Of a DNA stretch of 64,000 nucleotides, positions 1 through 11,673 are shown piece after piece (positions within the stretch are counted from its first letter, which is position 1; the number at the start of each line of letters is the position of its first letter). The DNA is from Podarcis raffonei. Taxonomy: Eukaryota; Chordata; Lepidosauria; Squamata; Lacertidae. The notes below the pieces were generated by a model. The model was not told the origin of the DNA, did no database searches, and saw nothing but the letters and a program-made list of their open reading frames with translations. Where the stretch lies: assembly GCF_027172205.1 (NCBI RefSeq), contig NC_070614.1, forward strand, positions 42,957,001 through 43,021,000. Direction: 5' to 3'. A program made the translations under genes and the position numbers.

Positions 1-7
1 TGGGCCA

Positions 8-112
8 CCAGATTTTGTTGGACTCCAACTCCCATCATCCCTGACCATTGTCTACACTACCTGAGAATGATGGCAGTTGGGGTCCACATGGAGGGCCGCA
101 GGTTTTCCATCC
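8..112. repeat. Fold-back repeat, short degenerate copy
   Basis: An 'aactcccatcatccctgacca' type arm is followed by an inverted counterpart 'gatggcagttgg' and then 'ggagggcc'. The same arm pair recurs at about 10695-10795, 22660-22755, 26985-27090, 34030-34110, 41840-41945, 57575-57670 and 62195-62300. It looks like an abundant small palindromic element. The family name is not assigned. Confidence 0.5.
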
Positions 113-848
113 CTGCTGTAAGGCTAGAGTCAAATGAATCATTAGATTTGTGAAGTATCAACAGTGTTCATGTTGACTATTCAGAGGTGTGAGTTGATGT
201 ATCACAGGTTTGCCCCCACTGTCAAAAAGGCCAGTGGCTGTGGGTAAACAGCAGCAAGAGGGTTATTGGCTTCATGTCCTGTTTGTAATCACCAAGGGAA
301 AATAGAGTGCTAGACTAGATGGGCCTTTGGTTCAATCCAGTAGAATTGCTCTTACATTCTTAATCACATCAATTCACGTGGTCCTGGAAGTCCAAAAACC
401 AGTGTGATGGTCATTCTCTCTGTTGCATGTCTGATAATAAAAATGCTGGGCTCCAATTAAAAGTCCAATACTTAATATTAAAAGACCTAAATGGCTTGGC
501 ACCAGGAGACCTAAAGGAACACCTTCTCCTATATATACCTCTTTGGACCTTATGCAGTTGGTAAACCAGGGAAAGGGCCTCCTTTGTGGTGGTGGATTTT
601 TTTGAATGCCCTTCCCAAAGAAAGACATATAACCCTGCACTGGGGGGACAATGAGAGCTTGTTCATGAAGGGCAACTGCTTCATTGCAGAGGGATTGTGG
701 GTGGCGAGAGGAGTGTTAAAACATCCCTTCCTGCACATTGTGGTCCCAATAAAAAAAAAGTCCCTTAATACTTAAAAAAGAACCAAACATATTCCATGTT
801 TTCCTTTTAGCAAAATATGTTATTTGACTTTAGAATGTTTCTCATCAC
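113..848. other. No gene seen; weak repeat trace
   Basis: No convincing coding signal. About 470-740 reads like an old interspersed repeat ('aaatggcttggcaccagg'), but its family cannot be assigned. The short reading frames on both strands have no recognisable domain. Confidence 0.5.
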
Positions 849-1684
849 TCAAGGTACAAATTGTCTCCATTGACAACTATGGTGGTTTAGGATGATGCAA
901 AAAGTCTTGTACATGTGCAACTGAGCTTTCTGACACACAGAATAATGCACCCTCCCTGTCTCCTTACCCTCTTGAGGACATGAAGTTTCTTTCACTTCCT
1001 GTCTGCAAATGAGCACCGCACAGTCACAAATTAATAATTCCCTTTGCAACAAAGCTCTGGGATATGGTGTCACTAACTTCTCATGAACTATTCATTCATT
1101 GTGCTTATACTTGTTTCCTTTGCCTTCAGAAGTGATATATCAGCAGCCACAAACATATTCCATCTTGGTGGGGTCTCTGTGTGGTGGGACCAGGAAATGT
1201 AACAGTTCCACACTCCTAAATGAAGCTGCAAGTTAGATTGAAGACCAGCAGGACAATGGAGGTAAATGCCTGCAAACCAAAGTCAATTAAGACATTCCCA
1301 TGGCTTACTACAGCATTTCTAATGGCTGTGCTAGTTGCTGAGGCTGTTGGATAGAATTATTGCCTTGGTAGACCTTGACCTGAAGCAGCTAGTGAAGAGA
1401 ACCTGAGTAAGCACTCTTGTTTTGTAGACTTAAAATATGTAGGTGGGGGTCGTGTGTGTGTGTGTGTGTGGAATTGTGTCATGTAAGGCAGGTGTTAGCC
1501 CATCTCTGATGTAAAGCAATACTTTGTTGAATGGACATCCAGGTCAAAAACAGCATGGCAAGATGAAACCTGATGAAGTCAGGTAGTTTGTGTATTTATT
1601 TATTTGCAATTATTCTATACTTCCAAAATGAAGAAAAAAATCACAGCATAATAGCATAAAATCAACAATAACATTACATAACTG
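849..1684. other. Possible upstream region of the first receptor; no gene seen
   Basis: Positions 1037-1050 read ATTCCCTTTGCAAC, directly preceded by the AT-rich TTAATA. Close variants of this 14-mer occur upstream of five other OR exons or relics in the window. A (TG)n run lies at about 1451-1470. A candidate donor (GGAGGTAAAT) lies near 1258-1267. A role as 5' exon or promoter of the 4974 gene is inference only. Confidence 0.3.
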
Positions 1685-1926
1685 CAGTGGTACCTCGGGT
1701 TAAGAACTTAATTCGTTCCAGAGGTCCATTCTTAACCTGAAACTGTTCTTAACCTGAGGTACCACTTTAGCTAATGGGACCTCCCGCTGCTGCTGCACTG
1801 CTGCCACATGATTTCTGTTCTCATCCTGAAGCAAAGTTCTTAACCCAAGGTACTATTTCTGGGTTAGCAGAGTCTGTAACCTGAAGCGTCTGTAACCTGA
1901 AGTGTCTGTAACCTGAGGTACCACTG
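1685..1926 (+). mobile_element. Tigger-like MITE (Tc1/mariner type), full length
   Basis: It begins CAGTGGTACCTCGGGTTAAG and ends with the inverted form CCTGAGGTACCACTG, about 242 bp. The same element recurs at 4341, 9965, 28417, 29323 and 44443, and the best copies have TA on both sides. It has no coding capacity. Assignment to the Tigger branch rests on the terminal sequence resemblance only. Confidence 0.75.
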
Positions 1927-2088
1927 TAGGGGCATTACAAATTCTTACTATGTATCTTATCTGTCAATCAAATTGCTATTTATAATCAATATAGTCATGA
2001 TGCAGAGGTGTAGGCAGAAGTTCACCCCTCTTTTCTTTGTTTTAAAAGAAAAACAACAGCAACCTTAGCTCCACCCTTCAAATTTTTA

Positions 2089-3862
2089 TTTTTTTATTTT
2101 TTTAAGATAAGACAAAACTTTATTAGCATTGCCCAATGGCCATAGCGACAGTAAAACATTACAGTATATGCAGAAAAGGAAGTTTGATATAAGAGCACAA
2201 TTTAAAGTCCTGAATCAGCCGTCAGTTAGTGGCCCTTATTCTGATTGCCCCTGCTATGAACCTAGCCACCTTTTCTGTTATCTGCTCATTTTGATCTCAT
2301 AGAAGAAAGGACATTGTGGCAGTGGTTGAGCACCCTGGGATGGTTAGTACGAGTGGGGTGATGATTTCGTTCCTCAGGTTTTTGTAGAGAGTACAAGACA
2401 GGAGGACGTGTGCCGCTGTTTCGGTGCTACCATCTCCACAGGGGCAAAGACGTTTCTCAGGCAGGATCTTTTAGAATCGACCCTCAAGTACTGCAGGTGG
2501 CAAAACATCCAATCTTGCAAGTGTAAAAGCACATCTGTATTTTGGGATAATACGTTTGTGCTGATATAGGGCCAGAGAATCAAAATGGAGAGGTGGAAAA
2601 TGAACATACCAAGGGCAGATTTTCCTTCTAGTGGCCAGGTTATTCTGATGCTTGATATTTTTTGGACATTGACCAATTAGACTGTTTACTTTAGTAGGGC
2701 CCATAATAAGTAGGTGTTGTGGGGATAGGCCACAAGAGTGAAGTTTTGGATAGATGGTTTTAAGCCAGGCACTTTTATGGGAGTCTTGAAGTACTAGGGC
2801 TAGTAAACCGGGGGGATTTGAGTTTAGGCGGAGCCAGAAGTTAAGAGTTCTTTGCCAGGTCTGTACTTCTACTGAAGGGAGACTTGCCTCCAGTCTCAAT
2901 GATGCGTTTGGGACGCATGGCGGTACAGGAAAATATCTGCCTTAGAAACTTTGATTGAACAGCTTCCAAAGTGCTAAGATGGTTACCAGTCCAAATCTGA
3001 GCCCCGTATAGTAGCTGTGCTAGGGGTTTAGCTTGGAAGACTTCTAGGGCTGATGGTATATGTTTGCCACCCTTGTATGGAAAAAGCGAGTCAAAGTCTT
3101 GGCACTTCCCATGACCCCGTAGACTGGAAGAAAAGGCCCAGATATTTGAAAGCTTTGACCTGTTTGATTGGTTGATTGTCCATACACCAACTGTGGGGCC
3201 TATATTTTCTTGAGAAAACAATAACTTTAGTTTTCTGATAGTTTACGACCAGGTGTTCTCTCTGGCAATACACTGAGAATTCTCTTATCAATCATTTTAG
3301 GACTATTTTTGTTTGGGATAAGAGGACCGCATCATCAGCATATAATAGTACAGTGATTGGTTTTGAGGCCAGTTTAGGGACATGGAAATCTGGAGATGTT
3401 AGGCACTGGACCATGTCGTTTATGTATAGGTTAAGAGGGCCGGAGCTAAAATGCATCCTTGCTTGACTCCCTTTGTGGCTGGTACAGATCCTGTAAGTTG
3501 GCCATTTGTAGAGCAACACACTTTCAGCACAGTGTCTTTATAAAGGCAGTTAATCAGATATAATAATCTTTTGTCTATGTTTGAGGTGTTCAGTTTAGCC
3601 CATAGTCTTACTCGTGAGAGTGAGTCAAAAGCAGCTTTCAAATCAATGAAAGCAGCATACAGCACACCGTGAGATTGCTTGGTGTACTTATCTATGAGGT
3701 GGGCTAGGACGAAGCAATGGTCTATAGTAGATCTGCCTTGCCTGAATCCTGCTTGCTCTTCCGCAAGGATAGCCTCACATCAATCCAGTTGATTAATTTA
3801 TTGTGGAGGTGTTTTGCATATAATTTACTAACTATAGGTAAGAGGCTGATAGGTCTGTAGCT
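2089..3862 (-). mobile_element. Non-LTR retrotransposon (LINE) fragment, 5' truncated
   Basis: On the minus strand the pieces read in order as reverse transcriptase: AAFIDLKAAFDS, then GVKQGCILAP, then LLYADDAVLLS. These are RT core motifs including the YADD active site. Downstream is a C-terminal cysteine motif (CPCG, then ETAAHVLLSC). The reading frame is broken several times. The 3' end at the left has a T-rich run (A-rich on the element strand). The clade is not settled; it is CR1/jockey/I-like in general plan and the same family as the copy at 36580-39108. Confidence 0.8.
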
Positions 3863-3936
3863 GGTCGGATCCGATATGAGTGGCCTCTGATGTGGTACAG
3901 GGCAAATTTACCTTTCCCTCTGTCTCCAATATGAGC

Positions 3937-4140
3937 ATAGCAACCTGCCTTATACTGAATCACACCATTGATCCATGTGACTCAAGGTGCAAAGCAGATG
4001 CTCTACCATGGAGCCCTGACCCTCCCCTTAATGTTCAGGCTGTGAGTGTCATTGCTTATGTAACCAAAATAGCACCAGTCATGAGAGGGATGTACCAGAA
4101 GGCACAGAGTAACTTCAAAGTGTTCGTGGCATTTTTGAAG
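3937..4140 (-). mobile_element. tRNA-derived SINE, old copy
   Basis: On the minus strand it has a tRNA-like head ('ccatggtagagcatctgctt') and a 'gattcagtataaggcag' segment shared with SINEs at 4662, 34430 and 54058. A further segment ('ttaatgttcaggctg', 4030-4045) occurs inverted at about 6655-6670, which shows the two are copies of one repeat in opposite orientation. Confidence 0.6.
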
Positions 4141-4340
4141 GAAAATATTCTAAGGGAAATGGACTCCAAAGCTTCCCAGCGAGAACTGACCATTGTCATG
4201 GAATGCCCACATGAAAAGGGGAAATATAAAATGGGAGAGGGGTTGGAATGAAGTAGAAACACTGGAGATCAAAATAGCAGCTCTGCCCATAGCAATTTTG
4301 TTGCAGTTCCTATGTTTTAAGAATGAGAGCAAAATGAGTA

Positions 4341-4569
4341 CAGTGGTACCTCCTGTTATGAACTTAATTCGTTCTGGAGCTCCGTTCTTAATCCAAAACC
4401 ATTCTTAACCTGAGGCCTGCTTTTGCTAATGGGGCCTCCGCTGCCACTGCACGACTTCCACTCACATCCCAGAGCAGAGTTCGCTATCCGGAGATCTACT
4501 TCCGGGTAAGCGGAGCTCGTTACCCAAAGCATTTGTAAGGAGGATGGTATGTAACCCAAGGTTCCACTG
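4341..4569 (+). mobile_element. Tigger-like MITE, diverged copy
   Basis: Starts CAGTGGTACCTCC and ends AGGTTCCACTG, with TA at 4339-4340 and 4570-4571. It is more diverged than the other copies. It lies about 400 bp upstream of the first receptor exon, inside its presumed 5' intron. Confidence 0.7.
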
Positions 4570-4661
4570 TACCCAGAAATACCACCAGCTGCATACAGCC
4601 CACAATGTGATGCTTGTTTCCTGACAAACACACATCCAACCAATTCTATCAAGTTATAACT

Positions 4662-4850
4662 ATAGATCAGTGGTAGAGAATCTGCACTCAGGAAGTTCCA
4701 AGTTCAATTCCCATCATCTCCAGGTAGGACTGAGAATGCCCCAAACTGAAACCCTGGACAGCCACTGCCATCCCATGTGGATAATACGGAGCTGAATGGT
4801 CCAATGGTCTGGACTAATATAATGCAGTTTCTCATGGTCCTATCAAAATG
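4662..4850 (+). mobile_element. tRNA-derived SINE, old copy
   Basis: Contains 'cagtggtagagaatctgc', a B-box-like 'agttcaattcc' and 'ctggacagccactgcc', ending with 'aatggtctgg'. These blocks are shared with the SINEs at 10478, 34430 and 54058. It ends about 125 bp before the first receptor's start codon. Confidence 0.6.
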
Positions 4851-4973
4851 TGATAAAACGTTGTCCACAACATCAATGGAACAATTTTTCTTTATTTAAT
4901 TTTTTCTTCCATAGCTTTTATTGATAACTATCCTGTATTCTTTCAGAGTCCCATCAGTGGGGCCTCAACACAC

Positions 4974-5912
4974 ATGATGGAAGGAGAGAACGACACCACT
5001 GTGAGAGAGTTTGTATTTCTTGGGCTGACCAGCAAGCCAGAAGTGAAGGTCCTCTTGTTTGCTTTCTTCTTGGCTGTATATGGCACAACCATGCTGGGCA
5101 ACCTCTTAATCGCTAGCCTAGTGGCTTATGCACCTATCCTCCATACCCCTATGTACTTCCTCTTAGGAAACCTCTCATTCCTTGATTTCTGCTACTCTAG
5201 CATAACTGCTCCTAAAATGTTGGTTGGTTTCCTATCAAAGACCAACACCATCTCTTACATGGGTTGCATTTGCCAGATCTTCTTCTTCCACTTCATTGGC
5301 GGCATCAAGATCTTCCTTCTTGTCATCATGGCCTATGACCGTTACATTGCCATCTTCTGCCCATTGCGCTACATGGTCATCATGAATGGGGCAGTGTGTG
5401 GTGCCCTGGTATGTGCCTCCTGGACTGGTGGCTTTGTCCACTCCATCATCCAAGTGGCCATTATTACCCAGTTGCCCTTTTGTGGCCCCAACAAGCTGGA
5501 CAACTTCTACTGTGATGTGCCACAGGTGGTCAAACTCGCTTGTACTAATACCTTTGTGGTGGAGCTACTCATGGTGTCCAACAGTGGCCTCGTGACTTTA
5601 ATGTGCTTTGTGGTGTTGCTTGTGTCATACTCCATCCTTCTGGCCAAGCTCAGAGCAGGGTCTGCACCCAACCGGAGCAAAGCTATCTCCACCTGTGCTT
5701 CCCATGTCACTGTAGTGACCCTGATTTTTGGGCCTTGCATCTACATTTACATCCATCCCTTCCACAGCTTCCCCATGGACAAAGCCATCTCCGTTCTCTA
5801 TACTGTCATCACTCCCATCTTGAACCCTTTCATTTATACCCTGAGGAACAAAGATTTCAAAGTTGCATTAGAAAAGCTCAAGGGAAAGAAGCAGAAGAAA
5901 TTGACTCCCTGA
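4974..5912 (+). CDS. Class II olfactory receptor, family-4-like (OR no. 1)
   Basis: A 312-residue seven-helix odorant receptor in one exon. Landmarks: N-glycosylation sequon NDT at residue 6, GN in TM1 (42-43), PMYFLLGNLS in TM2 (59-68), MAYDRY at 119-124, extracellular-loop cysteines in PFCGPNKLDNFYCD, STCASH before TM6, and NPFIYTLRN in TM7. The start is the first ATG after a splice acceptor (TCTTTCAG, AG at 4945-4946); the next codon is also ATG. Two oddities: the TM3 position that is Glu in its neighbours (AEMFLL) is Lys here (IKIFLL), and the loop after DRY reads IAIFCPLRY. It is the most diverged of the left group. The family is certain, the exact ligand unknown, and the orthologue not assignable by eye. 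Confidence 0.95.
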   Translation: MMEGENDTTVREFVFLGLTSKPEVKVLLFAFFLAVYGTTMLGNLLIASLVAYAPILHTPMYFLLGNLSFLDFCYSSITAPKMLVGFLSKTNTISYMGCICQIFFFHFIGGIKIFLLVIMAYDRYIAIFCPLRYMVIMNGAVCGALVCASWTGGFVHSIIQVAIITQLPFCGPNKLDNFYCDVPQVVKLACTNTFVVELLMVSNSGLVTLMCFVVLLVSYSILLAKLRAGSAPNRSKAISTCASHVTVVTLIFGPCIYIYIHPFHSFPMDKAISVLYTVITPILNPFIYTLRNKDFKVALEKLKGKKQKKLTP

Positions 5913-6559
5913 CAGACTTTGAAACTGACTCCCATTTGTATTGTGTATGGTTTCTTCACCATTCAAGGTGAAGCTGTGTGCAAATGACCATGTTGTGGAA
6001 ATCAGACCATGAGAGAATCATTTGAAGCATATGCCAAGGCATCACTTTATTTTCTGATATGCGTATCAGGAGAGAAACCTTGTACACCTGTGCCATAGGC
6101 GTTCTGAACATTGTAAGTGCAAAATATGTATACAGAAGTTGACATACGACAAGCACACAAGTCGCTTTATCAAATATACTGGAAAATTACAAAAGTTGCA
6201 AGAAGTTACTCAAATAGGTTTGCTCAGCAGCTTTCTTAGTGTTATGTGACAGTTTATAGTTATCCCCATCCTTTGTTTCATACAAATGTTAACTGTTGAT
6301 TTGTCAATTATCCAGAAGTCTAGGCCTTACTGATTTCTCCAGCAACCTCTTGATTTTCTGCACCCTGTTTGGGGGGAGAGAAATTGGGGCTGCCACATCC
6401 CAGAATTTTCTAAGTGATAGGAAAGCAATTCTTTAATGGTTTCTCAGGGTTTGGGGGCCCTCACCTTTCCAAGTGGCACTAAGAAATAGCTTCCTTCTTG
6501 TTTTCCTGAGGTTACTTGTTTTCTACCACTGCTATGGATAACAAGTACTTCCACACCAC
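5913..6559. other. 3' flank of OR no. 1; no gene seen
   Basis: AT-rich sequence without a recognisable gene. No strong AATAAA signal stands out close to the stop codon. Short frames here match no known domain. Confidence 0.5.
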
Positions 6560-6800
6560 TTTGCATCCACCACAATTTCCCAGACCTAGCATCTTTCCAG
6601 GGAATTGTGTGTTTGTAGCGACATACAAAAAATGCTACATAAGCAATGGCATTCGCAGCCTGAACATTAAGGGAAGGGTTGTGGCACAGTGGGAGAGCAT
6701 CTGCTTTCAAAACTGAAGGTCCCTGGTTTAGTCACCATCACCTCTAGGTAGGGCATGGAACGATTCCCTGCCTGAAATCCTGGATGGCTGCTGTATAATA
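6560..6800 (+). mobile_element. tRNA-derived SINE, old copy
   Basis: Contains 'gtgggagagcatctgctttc' and 'cctgcctgaaatcctggatg', the tRNA-like head and body seen in the other old SINEs. Its left part is the inverse of about 4025-4062, so the two are copies of the same repeat in opposite orientation. Confidence 0.55.
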
Positions 6801-6929
6801 CTGTACAATATTGTCTACATACATCAATATTGTAGGCAAAAATGATGGTGCCAAATATTTGGAGAATTTTAATGGCTCTCCTCTGAGCCAAACAAAATGA
6901 TGTAATTATTATTAATAATACCACTTCAC

Positions 6930-7640
6930 TAGAATGGCTTACAAAAGATGAACAGGTTAAATCTGTAATGATACACTGAGTATGATATACAATTTGCAGC
7001 ATGGGAGAAGTTATGGAAATGTGATTTTAAAATTTACAGCATGTTGTACGTTTGAAAGAAAATTATATGAAAATGATGTATCGATGGTATCTAACGCCGA
7101 GTAAATTAGCAATAATGTATAAAACAGGATCAAATATGTGTTATGTGCAGAAATCCCAAGGGAGCAGAAAAGATTATTTATGTACGCACTGACGGCTGTG
7201 CAGATGTTATTAGCCCAGAGCTGGAAAGAAGACAGAGTCCCTCCTAGAGAAGAATGGCAGATTAAGTTGATGGACTATGCCAAAATGGCAACAATGACCA
7301 GAAGAATCAGAAATCAGGATGACCAAGGCTTTAACAAGGAATGGGAAAAATTTATAATTTATCTTAAAAACCATTGTAAACAGTTAAAATCATTAGCGGA
7401 ATTGGAATAACATAATGTTACAATGAACTATGGACATAATGGAGATACACAAATTTGGAGTAATATAAAAGATGCAGAAGGAAAGTATTAACAATAATAC
7501 CCACAAAGGGGAGGAGGGAAGTCCAAGGGATTCTTGGGAATCTTGTTTTTATATATTATGTTATTATGTGAATGTAAATATTAATCTGGAAAATTAAATA
7601 AATAGATTTTTAAAACAACAACAACAACAACAACAACAAT
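6930..7640 (+). mobile_element. L1 LINE 3' fragment, internally deleted
   Basis: The frame at 7138-7410 encodes [34 protein letters not shown] and RRIRNQ. It aligns with the L1 ORF2 C-terminus of the element at 46085-49873 (DVRLFLYATTAARILLAKNW, EEWQMKML, GRIRNQ). Upstream, 6930-7130 resembles that element's EWHTKDEQVKSVMI region. The intervening cysteine-rich segment present in the 46-kb copy is missing. The 3' end is followed by (AAC)n. Confidence 0.8.
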
Positions 7641-7814
7641 AACACCACTACAATTCCATGTATGTTTTTTGTTCCAAGGTTGAGATAGTTGTGTTTTTTT
7701 TAAATTTGCTTCTGCAATCCATTTTATGTTGTATTATACATTTCTGTTCTTCTAGGTTTTTATTACTATTATTATTACTGTAAGCTTCCTGGAAAACTTG
7801 GTTTCTCACATACC

Positions 7815-8152
7815 ATAATTTTCCATGTTTAAGACATCCCCATGTATAACATGCCCCCTGTTTTGGGGGACTCAAATTTAAGAAAATGGGGGGAGGTGGC
7901 ACATGTCACAAAATCCACCTCTTGTCTGTCCCCATTCTGCCAGAAGCTGCCAATGGCCCCGCCCAATTGCCGCAGCATCAGCCAATCAACACCAGTCATT
8001 GATGCAGCAACCAATGACATGCCCAATAGCTGCTGAAAGCCACGGCAGAAGCCAATCAAACGTCCGTCCTATGCACTACCCATGTATAAGACCCCCACTT
8101 TTAGAATAATTTTTAAAGAAAAAAACCTAGTCTTATACACGGAAAAGTACAG
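7815..8152. mobile_element. MITE with about 21-bp terminal inverted repeats
   Basis: The left end 'ccataattttccatgttta' matches the reverse complement of the right end ('ctgtacttttccgtgtata'). Inside both ends are 'atgtataa..ccccc' blocks. It has no coding capacity. The style resembles the element at 14484-15044. The superfamily is not determined, and a (TG)n run abuts the right end. Confidence 0.6.
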
Positions 8153-8648
8153 TGTGTGTGTGTGTTACTGTATTATTAAGAAATAGATGAACCAAGAGCA
8201 AACTACTCTACCTCCCATTCCATCTTAATCCCAAACCAAGCAGCTCCTGCTGAAATCTTAAACTACCAGTGCAAAAGGTAAAAGTAAAAAAGGTAAAGGT
8301 ACCGGTGCAATCCTATGCAAAAAGGCACAAAATTGTATTTTAGGGAATGTATGTGTAAAACTGCATCTATTGGTGAAAAGAACGTAGAAAAATACATTGC
8401 ATATTGTTAAAAAATGCAGCACACACTGTTAAAAATGTGTATATTGGGTAAAATGTCGTTCCAATATATGTATATATGTATGGGGGAAATGTACACTAAA
8501 ATGCTGGCAAATTTCTGTGGTGACTTTTTTAAGGGATAATGGTGGTTGTGAACTGTGGAAATGTGTGGAACTGAAATTAACACTGGGAAAATGAGAAACT
8601 AAGGGAAACTGAAATTGACAGATTTTTCAATCCCTACATAATACTGAC

Positions 8649-8800
8649 AGCCAGTGTGGTATAGTGGTTAGGACCTAGGAGACCATGGTTCAAATCCCTG
8701 CTTGGCTACAAAGCACACTGCATGACCTTGGGCTAGGCCCTGCTTCTCTGCCTAACCTACCTCACAGGTTTGTTGCGATGATATAATGAATCAGACAGGG
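8649..8800 (+). mobile_element. tRNA-derived SINE ('agccagtgtggt' type), truncated
   Basis: Starts 'agccagtgtggtatagtgg', has a B box-like 'ggttcaaatccctg', then 'accttgggctag' and 'cctacctcacaggtttgttg'. The same SINE in reverse orientation lies at 26163-26398 and 33047-33292. Confidence 0.7.
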
Positions 8801-9964
8801 AATTCTTGGATGCTGGCCCATTGCCTGTCTCATCTCCCACTGTAACTTTCAGTAGCCAGGGGACTTCCTCAAAGTTTTTTCCTTCTGAGTACCCCATGGG
8901 GAAACCCAAGTTGCACTTTTAATAATTCCCCTTGCAACTTGCATGTCGCCCAGAAGTCGCTCATGCTCTCTTGGGCCCCAACTGATCCAGAACTTCCAAG
9001 CCCATTAAGGGCGTTGCATTTTGTAGATCAAATCATATGTTGCTAAGAAGATGCTCTCTCAGGTAGAGCAAATGCTGTGCTGGTGGAAAGAAGTGGCTTC
9101 ACTTTAGCTGGTAGGTGCTATGCAGACTTGCTAATCCATAGTCCCTATGGTCCTGCGAGTGATTCTTCCCCATAAAAGGCTTACAGGATGCCCTTTGTTT
9201 TAAGGTAATGCCTTTTCCTTCAGAGAGTATGATTGCTACAGGCAGCAAGAAATACCTCTTTGATTTCAGAAATTTATTTCTATAGCACTCTACAGAATTG
9301 ATGCTAGGACGTACTGTTTTTAATTTTTCTTTGATCGCCCCTCATTAATGGGAGTTTTGTCTGAAGTAGGTCAGAAAAAGATGTGTGGCTAAGAAGTGAG
9401 TATGGTGTGTGTATTAGTCAGGTATGACTGAAGGCTGACAATAGATATGAGGATGGAAAGAAATCAGAGAGCAAGAATGTTGAAACAGCTGACTAATGGA
9501 TGAGGAAGGTCCAAATGAGAGGAGAGTAATAGGTTCCTATTGCAGCCAACTTGCCTGAGGTATTGAACACATCCTAAATAAGGAGTGTGGAAGATGTGAA
9601 TAAGGAAGCACAAGGTGGCGATTTCTTTTCCACTAGCAAGCTAAACCAGGAATGTTTTGAAATAACTGAGCACAGAATTGTTAACATTGGGGAAACCATG
9701 AAACTGAAAGAATATTTGTTCATTTCACATTTATTTCATGAGTCCTCCAAAGAGTTTGTGGGAGCTCTCTTCTCCCCCATGTGAGGTCATTTTGGAATTA
9801 GCGGATTCAACCCAGGCCTCCCATGTTCTAGACCAGTTCTTCTCAGTCCAGGATATTGTTGGACTTGTAGTTGTGCAACATTTAGAGGGCACCTGGTTGG
9901 AGAAGTCTGCTTTCAACTGATGCTACTACACTGCTGAACTATTTGCTGTTCACCAAGGAATATA
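8801..9964. other. Possible upstream region of OR no. 2; no gene seen
   Basis: Positions 8925-8938 read ATTCCCCTTGCAAC, again preceded by AT-rich AATA, a close match to 1037-1050. The element is 3.6 kb upstream of the 12585 receptor. A candidate donor (CTCAGGTAGAG) lies near 9057-9067. A fold-back repeat fragment lies near 9830-9905. Regulatory function is inferred from recurrence only. Confidence 0.3.
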
Positions 9965-10206
9965 CAGCGGTACCTCAGGTTAAGTACTTAATTCATTCCG
10001 GAGGTCCGTTCTTAACCTAAAACTGGTCTTAACCTGAAGCACCACTTTAGCTAATGGGGCCTCCCGCTGCCGCCGCAACGCTGGAGCACGATTTCTGTTC
10101 TCATCCTGAAACAAAGTTCTTAACCTGGAGCACTATTTCTGGGTTAGTGGAGTCTGTAACCTGAAGCATATGTAACCTGAAGCGTATGTAACCTGAGGTA
10201 CGACTG
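9965..10206 (+). mobile_element. Tigger-like MITE, full length
   Basis: Starts CAGCGGTACCTCAGG and ends CTGAGGTACGACTG, flanked by TA on both sides. About 242 bp, colinear with the copies at 1685 and 29323. Confidence 0.75.
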
Positions 10207-10477
10207 TATAAATAAGAAAATACTGAGAAAAGGAATGAGGTGTGAGAGAAACCTCCTTTATAAATCTCTATAGACATGTAATTATTCTTGGAGCAAAATC
10301 AACCAAGAGTTTTGTGGCACATTAGAGACTGATACATTTATTATGGCATAAGCTTTTGCAGTCTTGAGTTCATGGAAGCCTATACCATAATAAAAGTGTC
10401 AGGCATTAAGATTGCACAAGACTCTGTTGTTGCTTTTAGGAAGGAGCTCTTATGGGAGTGTGACAGAGACATACTTG

Positions 10478-10640
10478 AGGAAGCGCTGCAGCTCAGTGAC
10501 AGAACATCTGTTTGCATGTAGAAAGTCAAAGGTTCAGCCCCTGACATCTTCAGATAGGGTTAGGAAAAATGGACCTTTCTGAAAACCTGGAGAGCTGCTG
10601 CCAGTCGGATGGACCTTTGGCTCCTGTGTTTAAGTGACAG
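10478..10640 (+). mobile_element. tRNA-derived SINE, old copy
   Basis: Has 'gcagctcagtgacagaacat', 'aaaggttcagcccctg' and 'aacctggagagctgctgcca', which match the A box, B box and body blocks of the SINE at 34430-34612. Confidence 0.65.
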
Positions 10641-11302
10641 CAAAAGACACAGAAGTAATTTCTGTTGTCTAAATCCTTTGCTAAACACGGGAATAGCCAA
10701 CATAGTGTCCTCCAGGTGTTAGACTTTCAGCTTCTATCATCCTTGACTACAGGTGGAGTTATAGTCCAACTACATCTGAAAGGGATCAGATTGGCTGACT
10801 TAGAACATCTTTCATGAGGTCCTCAATATCAGGCTTGCCACTTTAATATAAATATTTATAACTCCTACCCATAGGAAGCTGCTCAGAGTAGCTTACAAAT
10901 ACTTTTCTGTTTTAATGTCACAGCTGCTGCTTTGATGAAAAGCAGACACACTCAGCGCCACTGGCTCTTCTCTGCCCTCCTACACACAATGCCACCCAAG
11001 GGTGCCAACTTGAATAAAACGGTGGGGGGGGGAGCCCAGGTAAGCCCCACTCACAAGATGCAATGCCCATCAAGTTGGGAGGGGAACTGAAGGGACCTCG
11101 GCCCCTAAGAGTCGGCTCCTGTGATGCCACCAGCTCCCTCCTACTTTCCCTTATATTGGTGATTTGTTTGAAAATGTAAAGTGGAGCTCTAGGGTGAAAC
11201 ACCACAAAAAGGAGAGAATGAGGTTTATTTGGTGTGGATGGCACCTAATCAGGTCCTTGGTGAATTAAGGAACAAAGGAAGCTGTGTTATGCTAAGTCAT
11301 AA
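10641..11302. other. No gene seen; fold-back repeat fragment
   Basis: A degenerate fold-back repeat lies at about 10695-10795. The rest, including the frame at 10918-11244 on the minus strand, has no recognisable domain. The last 16 bases (11287-11302) are the left target-site copy of the adjoining SINE. Confidence 0.5.
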
Positions 11303-11673
11303 AAAGGTAAAGGTAAAGGTACCTCTGCCCATACGGGCCAGTCTTGCCAGACTCTAGGGTTGTGCGCCCATCTCACTCAAGAGGCCGGGGGCCAGCGCTG
11401 TCCGCAGACACTTCCGGGTCACGTGGCCAGCGTGACAAGCTGCATCTGGCGAGCCAGCACCAGCGCAGCACACGGAACGCCATTTACCTTCCCGCTAGTA
11501 AGCGGTCCCTATTTATCTACTTGCACCCGGGGGTGCTTTCGAACTGCTAGGTTGGCAGGCGCTGGGACCGAGCGACAGGAGCGCACCCCGCAGCGGGGAT
11601 TCGAACCGCCGACCTTTCGATCAGCAAGTCCTAGGTGCTGAGGCTTTAACCCACAGCGCCACCCGCGTCCCTT
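11303..11673 (-). mobile_element. Sauria-type tRNA SINE, complete and young
   Basis: Reads in reverse from 'gggacgcgggtggcgctgtg' (tRNA-like head; B box 'ggttcgaatcc') to a tail of AAGGTAA units, that is (ACCTTT)n on its own strand. It is flanked by a perfect 16-bp target duplication, TTATGCTAAGTCATAA, at 11287-11302 and 11674-11689. It retains many CpG sites, which agrees with a recent insertion. Reading frames across it are accidental. Confidence 0.9.

Noticed and set aside
3880-4251. 123-codon frame
   Set aside because: Runs out of a SINE on the opposite strand into unique DNA; no conserved domain.
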